A stretch of DNA of 64,000 bases from Clostridiales bacterium (GTDB lineage: Bacteria; Bacillota; Clostridia; Oscillospirales; CAG-272): positions 1-64,000 of the forward strand of contig DULN01000010.1 in the NCBI GenBank assembly GCA_012840355.1. The letters run 5' to 3'. Below, piece by piece: positions 1 through 7,923 of this stretch. Every line of letters starts with the position of its first letter. Positions within the stretch are counted from its first letter, which is position 1. The position numbers and the translations under genes are program-made. A model generated the notes under the pieces. That model did not search any database. It saw nothing but the letters and a program-made list of their open reading frames with translations, and was not told the origin of the DNA.

Positions 1-9
1 CAGTACATA

Positions 10-125
<116 letters not shown>

Positions 126-130
126 AATAC

Positions 131-169
131 AAAAGCGGATGACTTTTAACAGTCATCCGCTTTTTTTGT
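131..169 (+). terminator. Intrinsic terminator of the 5S rRNA transcript
   Basis: A 12-bp perfect stem (AAGCGGATGACT with AGTCATCCGCTT) with a small loop is followed by a run of seven T. It starts 6 nt after the 5S helix. Confidence 0.92.
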
Positions 170-232
170 AATAAAAACCATGCCGGTGCGTTATAATAAA
201 GATAACCGACAAATTTTACGGGGGTATACCTT

Positions 233-415
233 ATGAATGCGCCGAAAGTAGAGCGGAAGTGGGCGAAAAAAGGCTCGCGTGAGGTTGTTGAACGCTATTG
301 CCCGCATGTCGGAGACAATGTAATAATGTACCGTTCGATGGGTGTTGAACCCTCGACGTTTGAATGCATACGGAAAAACGATTGCGACGGTGCGGAAAGA
401 TATAAATGTAAATAA
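233..415 (+). CDS. Small cysteine-containing hypothetical protein (60 aa)
   Basis: I do not recognise this family. It is a basic, soluble-looking 60-residue protein with four cysteines: C23 early in the chain and C45, C51 and C59 in the C-terminal third. The spacing could suit a small metal knuckle, though no canonical CxxC pair is present. A GGGG-type ribosome binding site sits about 8 nt before the ATG, and a TATAAT-like box lies at 192-197. It stands alone between the 5S terminator and spoIVA. No signal peptide or membrane segment is visible. Confidence 0.6.
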   Translation: MNAPKVERKWAKKGSREVVERYCPHVGDNVIMYRSMGVEPSTFECIRKNDCDGAERYKCK

Positions 416-512
416 AAGATTGCCGGAATAAGAATAAAATACACCTTCCCGAAATATAAATATACAGAAATTATAGCGCGAGTCTTACTTTCTGTTCGGG
501 GAGGTTTCTTTT

Positions 513-1991
513 TTGGATAACCATAACATATATTTAGACATAGCAACCCGCACCGGCGGAGATATCTATATCGGCGTGGTCGGGCCGGTACGTACCGGGA
601 AATCGACCTTTATAAAGCGCTTTATGGAAGCGCTTGTATTGCCGAATATAAGCGACCCGTACGAGCGCGAACGCGCACGCGACGAGATGCCGCAAAGCGC
701 AGCCGGCCGCACGGTTATGACCGCCGAGCCGAAATTTGTGCCTGACAAGGCTGTAAAAGTATCGCTGGCGGACAACGCCGAGATGCGCGTGAAGATGATC
801 GACTGTGTCGGTTATCTCATCCCCGAAGCGATGGGCTCGACGGAGAACGGTGCGCCGAGGATGGTGATGACCCCATGGTCAAGCGAGCCGATGCCGTTTG
901 AGCAAGCCGCAGAGCTCGGGACCCAAAAGGTCATATCCGAGCACTCGACAATCGGAATCGTCGTCACGACCGACGGCACAATCGGAGACCTGCCGCGCAA
1001 AAACTATGTCGAAGCCGAAAAGCGGGTAATCGCAGAGCTGAAAAAAATTGGCAAGCCGTTTGTCATTATCCTAAACTCCGCAAAGCCCGACAGCGAGGAA
1101 GCTATCGATTTGGCTTACAAGCTTGAGGAGCAGTACAAAGCCCCGGTAGCGCTTGTAAACTGCCTTGAGCTAGATAGCGAGGACATCCGCAACATCCTCG
1201 AAATGGTGCTGCTCGAGTTCCCGGTAAAAGAGATTGCAATTACTTTGCCGGCTTGGATAACCGCGCTCGACAAGAAACACCCCGTCGCTGAGGCTATAAC
1301 AAACGAGATTATGGAAGCCGCCGAGAAAATCCGCTGCACCGGTGACATCCAGCCGGTCACGGACTCTTTGGCGGGCGGTGAGTACATCGAGCGCGCGATT
1401 GTCGAGAGAATCGACCTTGGCACCGGCTGCGCTAAAATCGACATCAGGGTGCCCGAAAGCCTCTACTACCGCGTGCTCAGCGATATGACCGGGTTTGATA
1501 TCGACAACGACGCAAAGCTCATCTCGCTGATGCGCGAGCTGGCGGATGTCAAGCGCAAGTACGACCGCGTTGCGAAGGCGCTCAAAGACGTCGAGGAGCG
1601 CGGCTATGGCATAGTGACGCCGGAAATCGGCGACCTCAAGCTCGAGGAGCCACAGATTATAAAGCAGTCAGGCGGTTACGGCGTAAGGCTTAAAGCAAGC
1701 GGGCCTTCGATACATATGATAAAGGCCGAAATCCAGACCGAAGTGAGCCCCATAGTCGGCACCGAGCAGCAGTCCGAAGACCTGGTCAAGTACCTCTTGC
1801 GCGAGTTTGAGGAAGAGCCCGCGAAGCTCTGGGAGTCGAACATCTTCGGCAAGACCCTGCACGAGCTTGTAAACGAGGGGCTGCTGACTAAGCTTCAGCA
1901 TATGCCGGACGACGCGCGCGCAAAGCTGTCGGAGACTCTCGAGCGCATAATAAACGAGGGAAGCGGCGGGCTTATCTGCATACTGCTATAG
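513..1991 (+). CDS. spoIVA: Stage IV sporulation protein A (spore coat morphogenetic ATPase)
   Basis: SpoIVA is the mother-cell ATPase that polymerises on the forespore surface as the basement layer of the spore coat. The 492-residue length matches the family. The N-terminal TRAFAC-like GTPase-fold domain has a Walker A motif GPVRTGKST at residues 24-32 and a Walker B-like MIDCVGY near 94-100. The middle and C-terminal domains follow, with the characteristic hydrophobic C-terminal tip (GGLICILL) used for forespore membrane anchoring. Translation starts at TTG, 7 nt after a GGGAGGT site; no better ATG exists. This is one of the clearest markers that the organism forms endospores. The gene is monocistronic, ended by the hairpin at 2041-2085. 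Confidence 0.97.
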   Translation: MDNHNIYLDIATRTGGDIYIGVVGPVRTGKSTFIKRFMEALVLPNISDPYERERARDEMPQSAAGRTVMTAEPKFVPDKAVKVSLADNAEMRVKMIDCVGYLIPEAMGSTENGAPRMVMTPWSSEPMPFEQAAELGTQKVISEHSTIGIVVTTDGTIGDLPRKNYVEAEKRVIAELKKIGKPFVIILNSAKPDSEEAIDLAYKLEEQYKAPVALVNCLELDSEDIRNILEMVLLEFPVKEIAITLPAWITALDKKHPVAEAITNEIMEAAEKIRCTGDIQPVTDSLAGGEYIERAIVERIDLGTGCAKIDIRVPESLYYRVLSDMTGFDIDNDAKLISLMRELADVKRKYDRVAKALKDVEERGYGIVTPEIGDLKLEEPQIIKQSGGYGVRLKASGPSIHMIKAEIQTEVSPIVGTEQQSEDLVKYLLREFEEEPAKLWESNIFGKTLHELVNEGLLTKLQHMPDDARAKLSETLERIINEGSGGLICILL

Positions 1992-2040
1992 CCTACATAA
2001 TGAAAAGCCCAAGAGCGGCGGCGCGCACGCAAAGGGGTAA

Positions 2041-2085
2041 AAATAGCGGTGTAACCCCGGCAACAAGGTTACACCGCTTTTTATT
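2041..2085. terminator. Bidirectional terminator between convergent spoIVA and the EamA gene
   Basis: A 12-bp perfect stem (AGCGGTGTAACC with GGTTACACCGCT) is flanked by T-rich sequence on both strands. The plus-strand T run overlaps the stop codon of the convergent transporter gene. Confidence 0.85.
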
Positions 2086-2950
2086 TCCAATAAGCAATCA
2101 CAAGCGTGCCGGCGAACATCAGCGCAAGCCCGACTTTGGCTTTATGCGAGAGCTTCTCTTTAAGGAAGACGCGCGAAAACAGGACCGTTAAAAGGATGCT
2201 CATCTTGTCTATCGGGATGACGACGCTGAGGATGCCGTTTTGCACAGCATAGTAGTAAAACAGCCACGAGGCGCCGGTGGCGATGCCTGAGAGAGCTATG
2301 AAAGCCAGCTCTTTTTTGTCAATATCCCCAAGGCTTTTATGCTCGCCTTTGACGAAGACGACAACCCAAGCCATAACAAGCACCACGACGGTGCGGATAG
2401 CGGTGGCGAGGTTCGACTCGACGCCGGTAATGCCGATTTTGGCAAGCACTGAGGTCAGCGCCGCGAATATAGCCGAAAGGAGCGCGTATATAACCCAGCT
2501 TTTGCCCTTGGCTTGCTGTGCCGCCCCGGCTTTCTCAACCATCAGGTATGTGCCGGCGCCGAAAAGCGCGATGCCGATGAGTTTAAAAATTAGGTTGTTT
2601 GTCTCGCCGAAGATGATTATGGCAAGCAGCACCGATATGACGGTGCTCAGCTTGTCGATAGGCGCTACTTTATTGACGTCGCCAAAAGACAGCGCTTTGA
2701 AATAGCAGAGCCATGAGGCTCCCGTCGCAAAGCCAGAGAGAACCAAAAACAGCCACGATGCCGGCTTTATTTCTCCCAAGGCTTTTTGCGAGCCGACTAT
2801 TAAAACGACGATTATCGAAAATATTAGCACGATAATCGTGCGCAGCGCGGTCGCGACGCTCGAGCTTGTCTTGCGTATCCCGCACTTGGCAAGTATAGCC
2901 GTAAGCCCTGCAAAAACTGCTGAAAGGACAGCTGCGGTGAGCCACCACAT
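2081..2950 (-). CDS. EamA/DMT-family transporter
   Basis: This is a 289-residue integral membrane protein with ten predicted hydrophobic helices. They form two homologous EamA halves of about 140 residues. The repeated motif SGxATGASWLxYxxA occurs once in each half (near residues 73-85 and 216-228), as expected for the inverted-repeat drug/metabolite transporter fold. Substrate cannot be inferred. Each half ends in a conserved charged tail typical of the family. The start is ATG with a GAGGCGG site about 7 nt upstream on the minus strand. It is convergent with spoIVA and shares its terminator. Confidence 0.88.
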   Translation of the reverse strand: MWWLTAAVLSAVFAGLTAILAKCGIRKTSSSVATALRTIIVLIFSIIVVLIVGSQKALGEIKPASWLFLVLSGFATGASWLCYFKALSFGDVNKVAPIDKLSTVISVLLAIIIFGETNNLIFKLIGIALFGAGTYLMVEKAGAAQQAKGKSWVIYALLSAIFAALTSVLAKIGITGVESNLATAIRTVVVLVMAWVVVFVKGEHKSLGDIDKKELAFIALSGIATGASWLFYYYAVQNGILSVVIPIDKMSILLTVLFSRVFLKEKLSHKAKVGLALMFAGTLVIAYWK

Positions 2951-3041
2951 ATAAAACCGCCTCTTTTCCTAGATTGCCCGCCCCATGCGGCTCATTGCGC
3001 CAAAAGTAAACGCGGCGCCGCAACCGGCCGCCGCAATAATT

Positions 3042-3380
3042 TTAGCTCATCCTCTCGGGAAGCTGCTTGCCGCCGAGCACATGGAAATGCAGGTGGAACA
3101 CGCTCTGGCAGCCATGCCTTCCGACGTTTGTTATAACGCGGTAACCTTCGGTAAGCCCCATCTCGCGCGCGGCTTTGGGAATAGCGGCGAGCGCCTTGGC
3201 TGCAAGCTCGGCGGTTGCGTCGTCGAGCTTGTCCACTGACTCTATGTGCGTTTTGGGTATAACGAGCACATGAACCGGCGCCTGCGGATGGATGTCTTTA
3301 AAAGCGAGCACATGCTCGTCCTCGTAAACTTTAGATGTCGGGATTTCTCCCGCCACAATTTTGCAGAAGATGCAGTCCAT
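3042..3380 (-). CDS. HIT-family nucleotide-binding protein (HINT-like hydrolase)
   Basis: A 112-residue histidine triad protein, probably a purine nucleoside phosphoramidate hydrolase of the Hint branch. The N-terminus MDCIFCKIVAGEIP is the classical HIT start with its CxxC zinc pair. The active-site triad HLHFHVLGG lies near residues 93-101, preceded by the family motif GRHGCQSVF. The ATG at 3380 is chosen over an in-frame upstream start because AGGTGAGA lies just before it and family homology begins here. The neighbouring transporter and GH18 gene give no functional clue. Confidence 0.93.
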   Translation of the reverse strand: MDCIFCKIVAGEIPTSKVYEDEHVLAFKDIHPQAPVHVLVIPKTHIESVDKLDDATAELAAKALAAIPKAAREMGLTEGYRVITNVGRHGCQSVFHLHFHVLGGKQLPERMS

Positions 3381-3448
3381 ACTCTCACCTCGCTTTTTTG
3401 TATATGATAGCACAGCTTTCGCGTTTCCGCAAGGCTAAAGCCAAAATT

Positions 3449-3475
3449 TAGGCAGGGCGCCTTTCGCCCTGCCAT
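3449..3475 (-). terminator. Terminator downstream of the LysM-GH18 gene
   Basis: On the minus strand, GGCAGGGCGAAAGGCGCCCTGCC forms a GC-rich stem followed by TAAATTTT, right after the stop codon. Confidence 0.65.
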
Positions 3476-3477
3476 AG

Positions 3478-4767
3478 TCACTGTATCGGCAAATCTTCGA
3501 TTATCCACGCGCCGTTTGCCACAAGCCAAAGCTGCGGGAAATAGCGCATGATGTTCCAAATTGCGACGCCGCGAAGGTTTTTGGTCGTGGCGAGGTTCAG
3601 CTTCGCCTCGATGCTTGTCGCGTCCTCAAACCATACCTCATGGCGCTGCCCGTCTTCGGAGGTGTAGTTGAAGAAAGGCGACATCGCGACGGGGTCATGC
3701 ATAATCTCGACCCTATACCTGCGCGCAAGGTCGACGGCTGCAGTATTGGAAATCGAGCGCGCGCGCGACTCGCCTTCGATGAACGGAAGCGGCCAGTCGT
3801 AGCCGTAGTTCGGCACGCCCATATTGATTTTTTCTGCGGGAATCTCGGTTAGCGCGTAATCGACTACCGCCTCGACCCTGTCGATAGGCGCGACAGCCAT
3901 CGGCGGGCTGTAGGTGTAGCCCCACTCGTAAGTCATCAGCAGCACGAAATCGGCGATCGCGCCAATCGCGGGATAATCGTGCGCCTCGTAAAGCAGCCCT
4001 GGCTGGTCGGCTGAGGTCTTGGGCGCGAGCGCCACGCCGACCGGGAAGCCGGCTGCGCGCGCCGCTTCGGTCATCCGCCTGATAAACTCGGTATAAGCCT
4101 CGCGCTCCTCAGGCCGGACATACTCGAAGTCTATCTCAAGCCCGTAGTAGTTTTTCGCCCGCAGAGTGTTTATGACGTTTTCAATAATCGTCGTTTGCAG
4201 CGCGGGATTAGTCAAAAGCTGTGTTGAAAGCTCGTTTGAGAACCTGCCTTCTTCGGTCAGAGTCGAAAGCATCATCATCGGCGCGACGCCGTATTCCCTC
4301 GCTAGGGCGATAATCTCATCGTCGTCGGGCACGACAAGCTCTCCGGTGGGAGTAAACCCGTAAGTGAACACTGTCAGATATGTTAGGTACGGTAAAGTCA
4401 TCCTAAGTGTCGCGCGGTCGATAAACGGATACGCATAGCCGTTAGTGGTCAGCTTGCCGCGCATTACGCTAGTGTAGTCGATTACAATAGGCTGGCCTTC
4501 AAAAATCGTCGGGTTGCCGCGGAGCTGGGGGTTGTTGCGCAAAAGCGCCTTTGTCGTCGTACCGTAATCCTGCGCTATTGAAAAAAGCGTCTCGCCCGGC
4601 TCGACAATGTGGACTTGGTTGTAATACAGAATGACAAGCGTCTGCCCGACGACGAGGTCGCTCGGGTCGGTGAGCATGTTGTCCTGGATAATCCTCGTGG
4701 GTGGCACTCCATATTGCCGCGCTATAGTGTAAACGGTTTCACCCGGCGCGACGGTATGTATTGTCAA
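3478..4767 (-). CDS. LysM and GH18 spore cortex-type glycosidase (YaaH/SleL-like)
   Basis: This 429-residue protein has two LysM peptidoglycan-binding domains (residues about 2-48 and 51-96) followed by a glycoside hydrolase 18 barrel (about 105-425). The catalytic motif reads GLEIDFEY at 209-216, with D213 and E215 as the catalytic pair. The same arrangement is found in the spore proteins YaaH/SleL, which cut N-acetylglucosaminidic bonds in cortex peptidoglycan at germination. There is no classical signal peptide, as in those relatives. Translation starts at TTG with AAGGAAGGAG about 10 nt upstream. A forespore-type promoter may precede it (4837-4866). Role in cortex lysis is inferred from architecture. 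Confidence 0.9.
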   Translation of the reverse strand: MTIHTVAPGETVYTIARQYGVPPTRIIQDNMLTDPSDLVVGQTLVILYYNQVHIVEPGETLFSIAQDYGTTTKALLRNNPQLRGNPTIFEGQPIVIDYTSVMRGKLTTNGYAYPFIDRATLRMTLPYLTYLTVFTYGFTPTGELVVPDDDEIIALAREYGVAPMMMLSTLTEEGRFSNELSTQLLTNPALQTTIIENVINTLRAKNYYGLEIDFEYVRPEEREAYTEFIRRMTEAARAAGFPVGVALAPKTSADQPGLLYEAHDYPAIGAIADFVLLMTYEWGYTYSPPMAVAPIDRVEAVVDYALTEIPAEKINMGVPNYGYDWPLPFIEGESRARSISNTAAVDLARRYRVEIMHDPVAMSPFFNYTSEDGQRHEVWFEDATSIEAKLNLATTKNLRGVAIWNIMRYFPQLWLVANGAWIIEDLPIQ

Positions 4768-4836
4768 CTTGGCTACGCTCCTTCCTTCGTGCCTCTGGCT
4801 TGGCAGCGTTTGTTAATTGCGTTAATTATATGCATA

Positions 4837-4866
4837 TTATATGATGTTATTTATCGGATGCATGCA
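4837..4866 (-). promoter_or_regulatory. Candidate sigma-G-type promoter for the LysM-GH18 gene
   Basis: Read on the minus strand, TGCATG (-35, matching TGMATR) is followed after exactly 17 nt by CATATAA (-10, 5 of 7 to a CATWMTA-like consensus). The predicted transcript start lies about 60 nt before the TTG. The region is AT-rich, so chance occurrence is possible. Confidence 0.4.
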
Positions 4867-5002
4867 AAATTTTGGCGAAGCGGACGCTTTTGGAAATTTT
4901 ATAAGGACGGCTTAACATTGTTTTAAAGTAGATTTAAAGTAAGCATATTAAAATAACTACATAGATTGTTATATAGCCATATGTTTTTAGGAGAACATCC
5001 CA

Positions 5003-5758
5003 ATGAGTACCGACTCGAAATACATAGACGTATTTAGGCGGTATGAGACCAAATACCTTTTGAGCGAAAGGCAGTACCAAGAGTTCATGCGGGCGACGGA
5101 GGGCATGTTTGTGCCCGATAAATACGGCAAAAGCACGATAAGCAATATTTATTTCGACACGCCCGATTTTAGGCTCATACGCGCATCGATTGAAAAGCCA
5201 ATATATAAAGAAAAGCTGCGGCTGCGCAGCTACAAGACACCTTTGCCGGAAGACACCGTTTTTATAGAGCTAAAAAAGAAATACAAGGGCATAGTCTACA
5301 AAAGGCGCATAGACGTAAAACTCGCCGACGCGGAGGCGTATCTATACGTGGGCAAGCCGCTCCCGTTTTCGACGCAAATTAGCCGCGAGATCGACTATGT
5401 AATGAATTTTTACCCCAGCATTGGGCCGGCGTGTGCCCTGTTTTATGACCGCGAGGCGTATTTCGGCAAGGACGACCCGAACCTGCGTATCACAATCGAC
5501 AGCAACATAAGGGTGCGCTGGGACGACCTGCACCTCTCGAGCGGCCCATACGGGGAAGAGATAATACGCCCCGACCAGCGGATCATGGAGCTGAAAACCG
5601 CAAACGCAATCCCGCTTTGGCTTAGCCGCGTGCTCGACGAGCTGAAGATATACCCGACTTCGTTTTCAAAATACGGGTATGCCTACCAGCTTTACGAGAT
5701 GCGTCGTCTTGACAAATACATACACGAAGTTCTTGAAAGGAAGGTTATCAGTGCTTGA
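5003..5758 (+). CDS. VTC-domain protein (polyphosphate polymerase-like)
   Basis: This 251-residue protein has the triphosphate-tunnel fold signatures of the VTC domain: RYETKYLL at 13-20, the basic strand KEKLRLRSY at 69-77, and the acidic/basic strand ELKKKYKG at 89-96, ending with a late glutamate strand (MELKTA). Yeast Vtc4 uses this tunnel to make polyphosphate from ATP. Bacterial copies are usually annotated as polyphosphate polymerase domain proteins, and activity here is inferred. The gene overlaps the next one (DUF4956) by 8 nt, so the two are translationally coupled. A clear AGGAGA site precedes the ATG. Confidence 0.9.
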   Translation: MSTDSKYIDVFRRYETKYLLSERQYQEFMRATEGMFVPDKYGKSTISNIYFDTPDFRLIRASIEKPIYKEKLRLRSYKTPLPEDTVFIELKKKYKGIVYKRRIDVKLADAEAYLYVGKPLPFSTQISREIDYVMNFYPSIGPACALFYDREAYFGKDDPNLRITIDSNIRVRWDDLHLSSGPYGEEIIRPDQRIMELKTANAIPLWLSRVLDELKIYPTSFSKYGYAYQLYEMRRLDKYIHEVLERKVISA

Positions 5759-6458
5759 CAAAATTTTCGGGAGCGTATACTCCACAGTCGCTCCGGTAAC
5801 GTTTTCAGTCGGCCCGTTTCTGCTAAGCACCTTTTTCTCGCTTTTGCTCGGCGCTTTTATAGGTATTGTTTATACATATAGGAATACCTACACAAAGAGT
5901 TTTGTCACCTCCCTTGCGCTTCTGCCCGCAATCGTCCAGATTGTAATCATGCTTGTCAACGGCAACCTCGGCACGGGCGTGGCGGTTACGGGCGCGTTCA
6001 GCCTTGTGAGGTTCCGTTCTGCGCCGGGGTCAGCAAAAGAGATAGCGTTTATTTTTATGTCGATGGCGGTCGGTCTTGCGACCGGTACGGGCTATATAGG
6101 TTTTGCGGTGTTGTTCACGCTGTTAATGTGTACCGCTTACATGCTTTTCACGCTTATCAAATTCGGCGAGCCTAAAAGAGACCTAACCGAACGCGAGCTG
6201 CGCATCACTATCCCCGAGAGCCTCGACTATACCGATGTGTTTGACGACCTTTTTGCTAAGTATACCGACAAATGCGAGCTTGTAAGGGTAAAGACCTCAA
6301 ACCTCGGCAGCCTTTACAAACTTGAATACCTCATCACCCTAAAAGACGTGGCGCTTGAAAAGCAATTTATCGACGAGCTCCGCTGCCGCAACGGGAACCT
6401 TGAGATCACATGCGGCAAGGTAAGCGACCGCGGCTCAATGTATATGGAAGAGCTGTAA
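5751..6458 (+). CDS. DUF4956 membrane protein
   Basis: A 235-residue protein with four hydrophobic segments in the first 145 residues (near 15-40, 52-75, 78-90 and 105-140) and a soluble C-terminal domain of about 90 residues. The conserved stretch AFSLVRFRSAPGSAKEIAFIF is typical of DUF4956. The GTG at 5751 lies inside the end of the VTC gene behind GAAAGGAAGG, and I prefer it over starts further upstream that would overlap the VTC domain more. DUF4956 proteins are almost always adjacent to VTC proteins in Firmicutes, so they probably act as a membrane partner. Function is unknown. Confidence 0.9.
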   Translation: MLDKIFGSVYSTVAPVTFSVGPFLLSTFFSLLLGAFIGIVYTYRNTYTKSFVTSLALLPAIVQIVIMLVNGNLGTGVAVTGAFSLVRFRSAPGSAKEIAFIFMSMAVGLATGTGYIGFAVLFTLLMCTAYMLFTLIKFGEPKRDLTERELRITIPESLDYTDVFDDLFAKYTDKCELVRVKTSNLGSLYKLEYLITLKDVALEKQFIDELRCRNGNLEITCGKVSDRGSMYMEEL

Positions 6459-6538
6459 AAATCTCTTGAAGAGCCGCTTGTTTTGTTGTATAATCTAAAC
6501 ATCTACAAATTTCTGTCAGGAAAGCGACGGTAAAGGCT

Positions 6539-7786
6539 ATGAAAAAAGTCTTATTAAAGCGGATCGCCTCATACGCGCTCGCGGTATTTATGCTAGCCGC
6601 GGCATTCGGGTGCGGCAATGAAAGCGGCGACGGCGGCGGGGGAGCTTTGCTTGACGGCGAAGTCAAGCTTGAAGAGATAGATGTTTCGGGCAAAACGGTG
6701 CTGGTGTCTTCGTCGCAGTCGGCGTCGACGCTCGCGGTCCCGTCGGCTATGTCCGCGATGGACACCGAGTATACCGCCCGCGATAAGGATATAGGCTATG
6801 ATGAGGCTACAGCCACAAAGATAGAACTTCAAGGCACTACCGCCAAAATCACCGGCGAAGGCGCAAAGGTTAACGGCGGCGACATAACGATTTTGGCTGA
6901 CGGGACTTATATCGTCACCGGCACTCTTGACGACGGCACAATTTTCGTCGACGCGCCGGACACCGCTAAAATCCAGCTTGTCTTTGCCGGCGTGACAATC
7001 AAATGCTCTGATTTCGCGGCGATTTTTGTCAAGGAAGCAGATAAAGTTTTCATAACGCTCGCCGAAGGCACGGTGAATACTCTCACCGACGGCGTGATTT
7101 ATACGTTAACCGAGGAAAACAGCGTGGTCGCCGGAGAGCAGAAAAACGTCGATGCGGTTATTTTCAGCCGCGCTGACCTGACGATAAACGGCACCGGCAC
7201 GCTGAACGTAATCGGAAACTACAAACACGCGGTCGTATCGAAAGACGACCTGGTGATAACAGGCGGGACTATAAACGTTACTGCGCCGAACGGCGGGCTT
7301 TATGGCAGCGATTCCGTCAAAATTGGCGGCGGGACAATCTCGGTTTCCGCCGGCTCGGACGGTATCCGCGCCGACAACAATACCCGCTCCGACAGGGGAT
7401 TCGTCTATATCGACGGCGGCAGCATCGTTATTTCCGCCGGTTCCGACGGCATACAAGCCGCGACCGCGATATTCATAGAGGGCGGAACGACGCTGCTTTC
7501 CGCTCAAAAGCGCCCGCTCAAATGCGGCTATGTCGCGCAGATTAACGGCGGCACGCTGACCGGGTTTGGCACCGAGTTCGACTGCCCGGTCGGCAGCACC
7601 TCATCGCAGCCAAACGTCGTGTTTATGCTGACACCGCCGGTAGGCGAAAACGACTCGCTTGCCTTGGCGAAAAGCGGCGAGACAAAATCGATTGCAACGT
7701 TCAAGTCGCTGCGCCCCGCGTCGGTGCTGTTCTTCACAACGCCGGGGCTTGAAAGCGGCGCCGAGTACGCGCTGTATAAAAACTAA
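6539..7786 (+). CDS. Lipoprotein with Cthe_2159-type carbohydrate-binding beta-helix
   Basis: A 415-residue surface lipoprotein. The signal peptide ends in the lipobox AAFGC, so the mature protein would be lipidated at that cysteine. The body is a run of short beta-strand repeats (GGTINVTAPNGG, GGGTISVSAGSDGIRADN, GGSIVISAGSDGIQAA), typical of the right-handed parallel beta-helix of the Cthe_2159 family (often DUF4353), described as binding acidic polysaccharides. It follows the VTC and DUF4956 genes, a grouping frequent in Clostridia together with CotH kinases. No CotH gene is seen here. Ligand and role are inferred from family only. Confidence 0.85.
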   Translation: MKKVLLKRIASYALAVFMLAAAFGCGNESGDGGGGALLDGEVKLEEIDVSGKTVLVSSSQSASTLAVPSAMSAMDTEYTARDKDIGYDEATATKIELQGTTAKITGEGAKVNGGDITILADGTYIVTGTLDDGTIFVDAPDTAKIQLVFAGVTIKCSDFAAIFVKEADKVFITLAEGTVNTLTDGVIYTLTEENSVVAGEQKNVDAVIFSRADLTINGTGTLNVIGNYKHAVVSKDDLVITGGTINVTAPNGGLYGSDSVKIGGGTISVSAGSDGIRADNNTRSDRGFVYIDGGSIVISAGSDGIQAATAIFIEGGTTLLSAQKRPLKCGYVAQINGGTLTGFGTEFDCPVGSTSSQPNVVFMLTPPVGENDSLALAKSGETKSIATFKSLRPASVLFFTTPGLESGAEYALYKN

Positions 7787-7875
7787 GCATTTCCGCCCGG
7801 GCATACAGGCAACGGTATCTTTCGGCGACGCTATTGGCAATACCGGCATAATGCGAAAAAAATGTAAACAAAAAT

Positions 7876-7920
7876 ACCGGGAGAGGGGCTGGCTTGTGCC
7901 ACACTCTCCCGTTTAGTTTT
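7876..7920. terminator. Bidirectional terminator between convergent genes
   Basis: A CGGGAGAG...CTCTCCCG stem (about 7878-7885 with 7904-7911) has T-rich flanks on both strands (TTTAGTTTT on plus, TATTTTTGTTT on minus). It lies between the stop codons of two convergent genes. Confidence 0.75.
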
Positions 7921-7923
7921 GCA

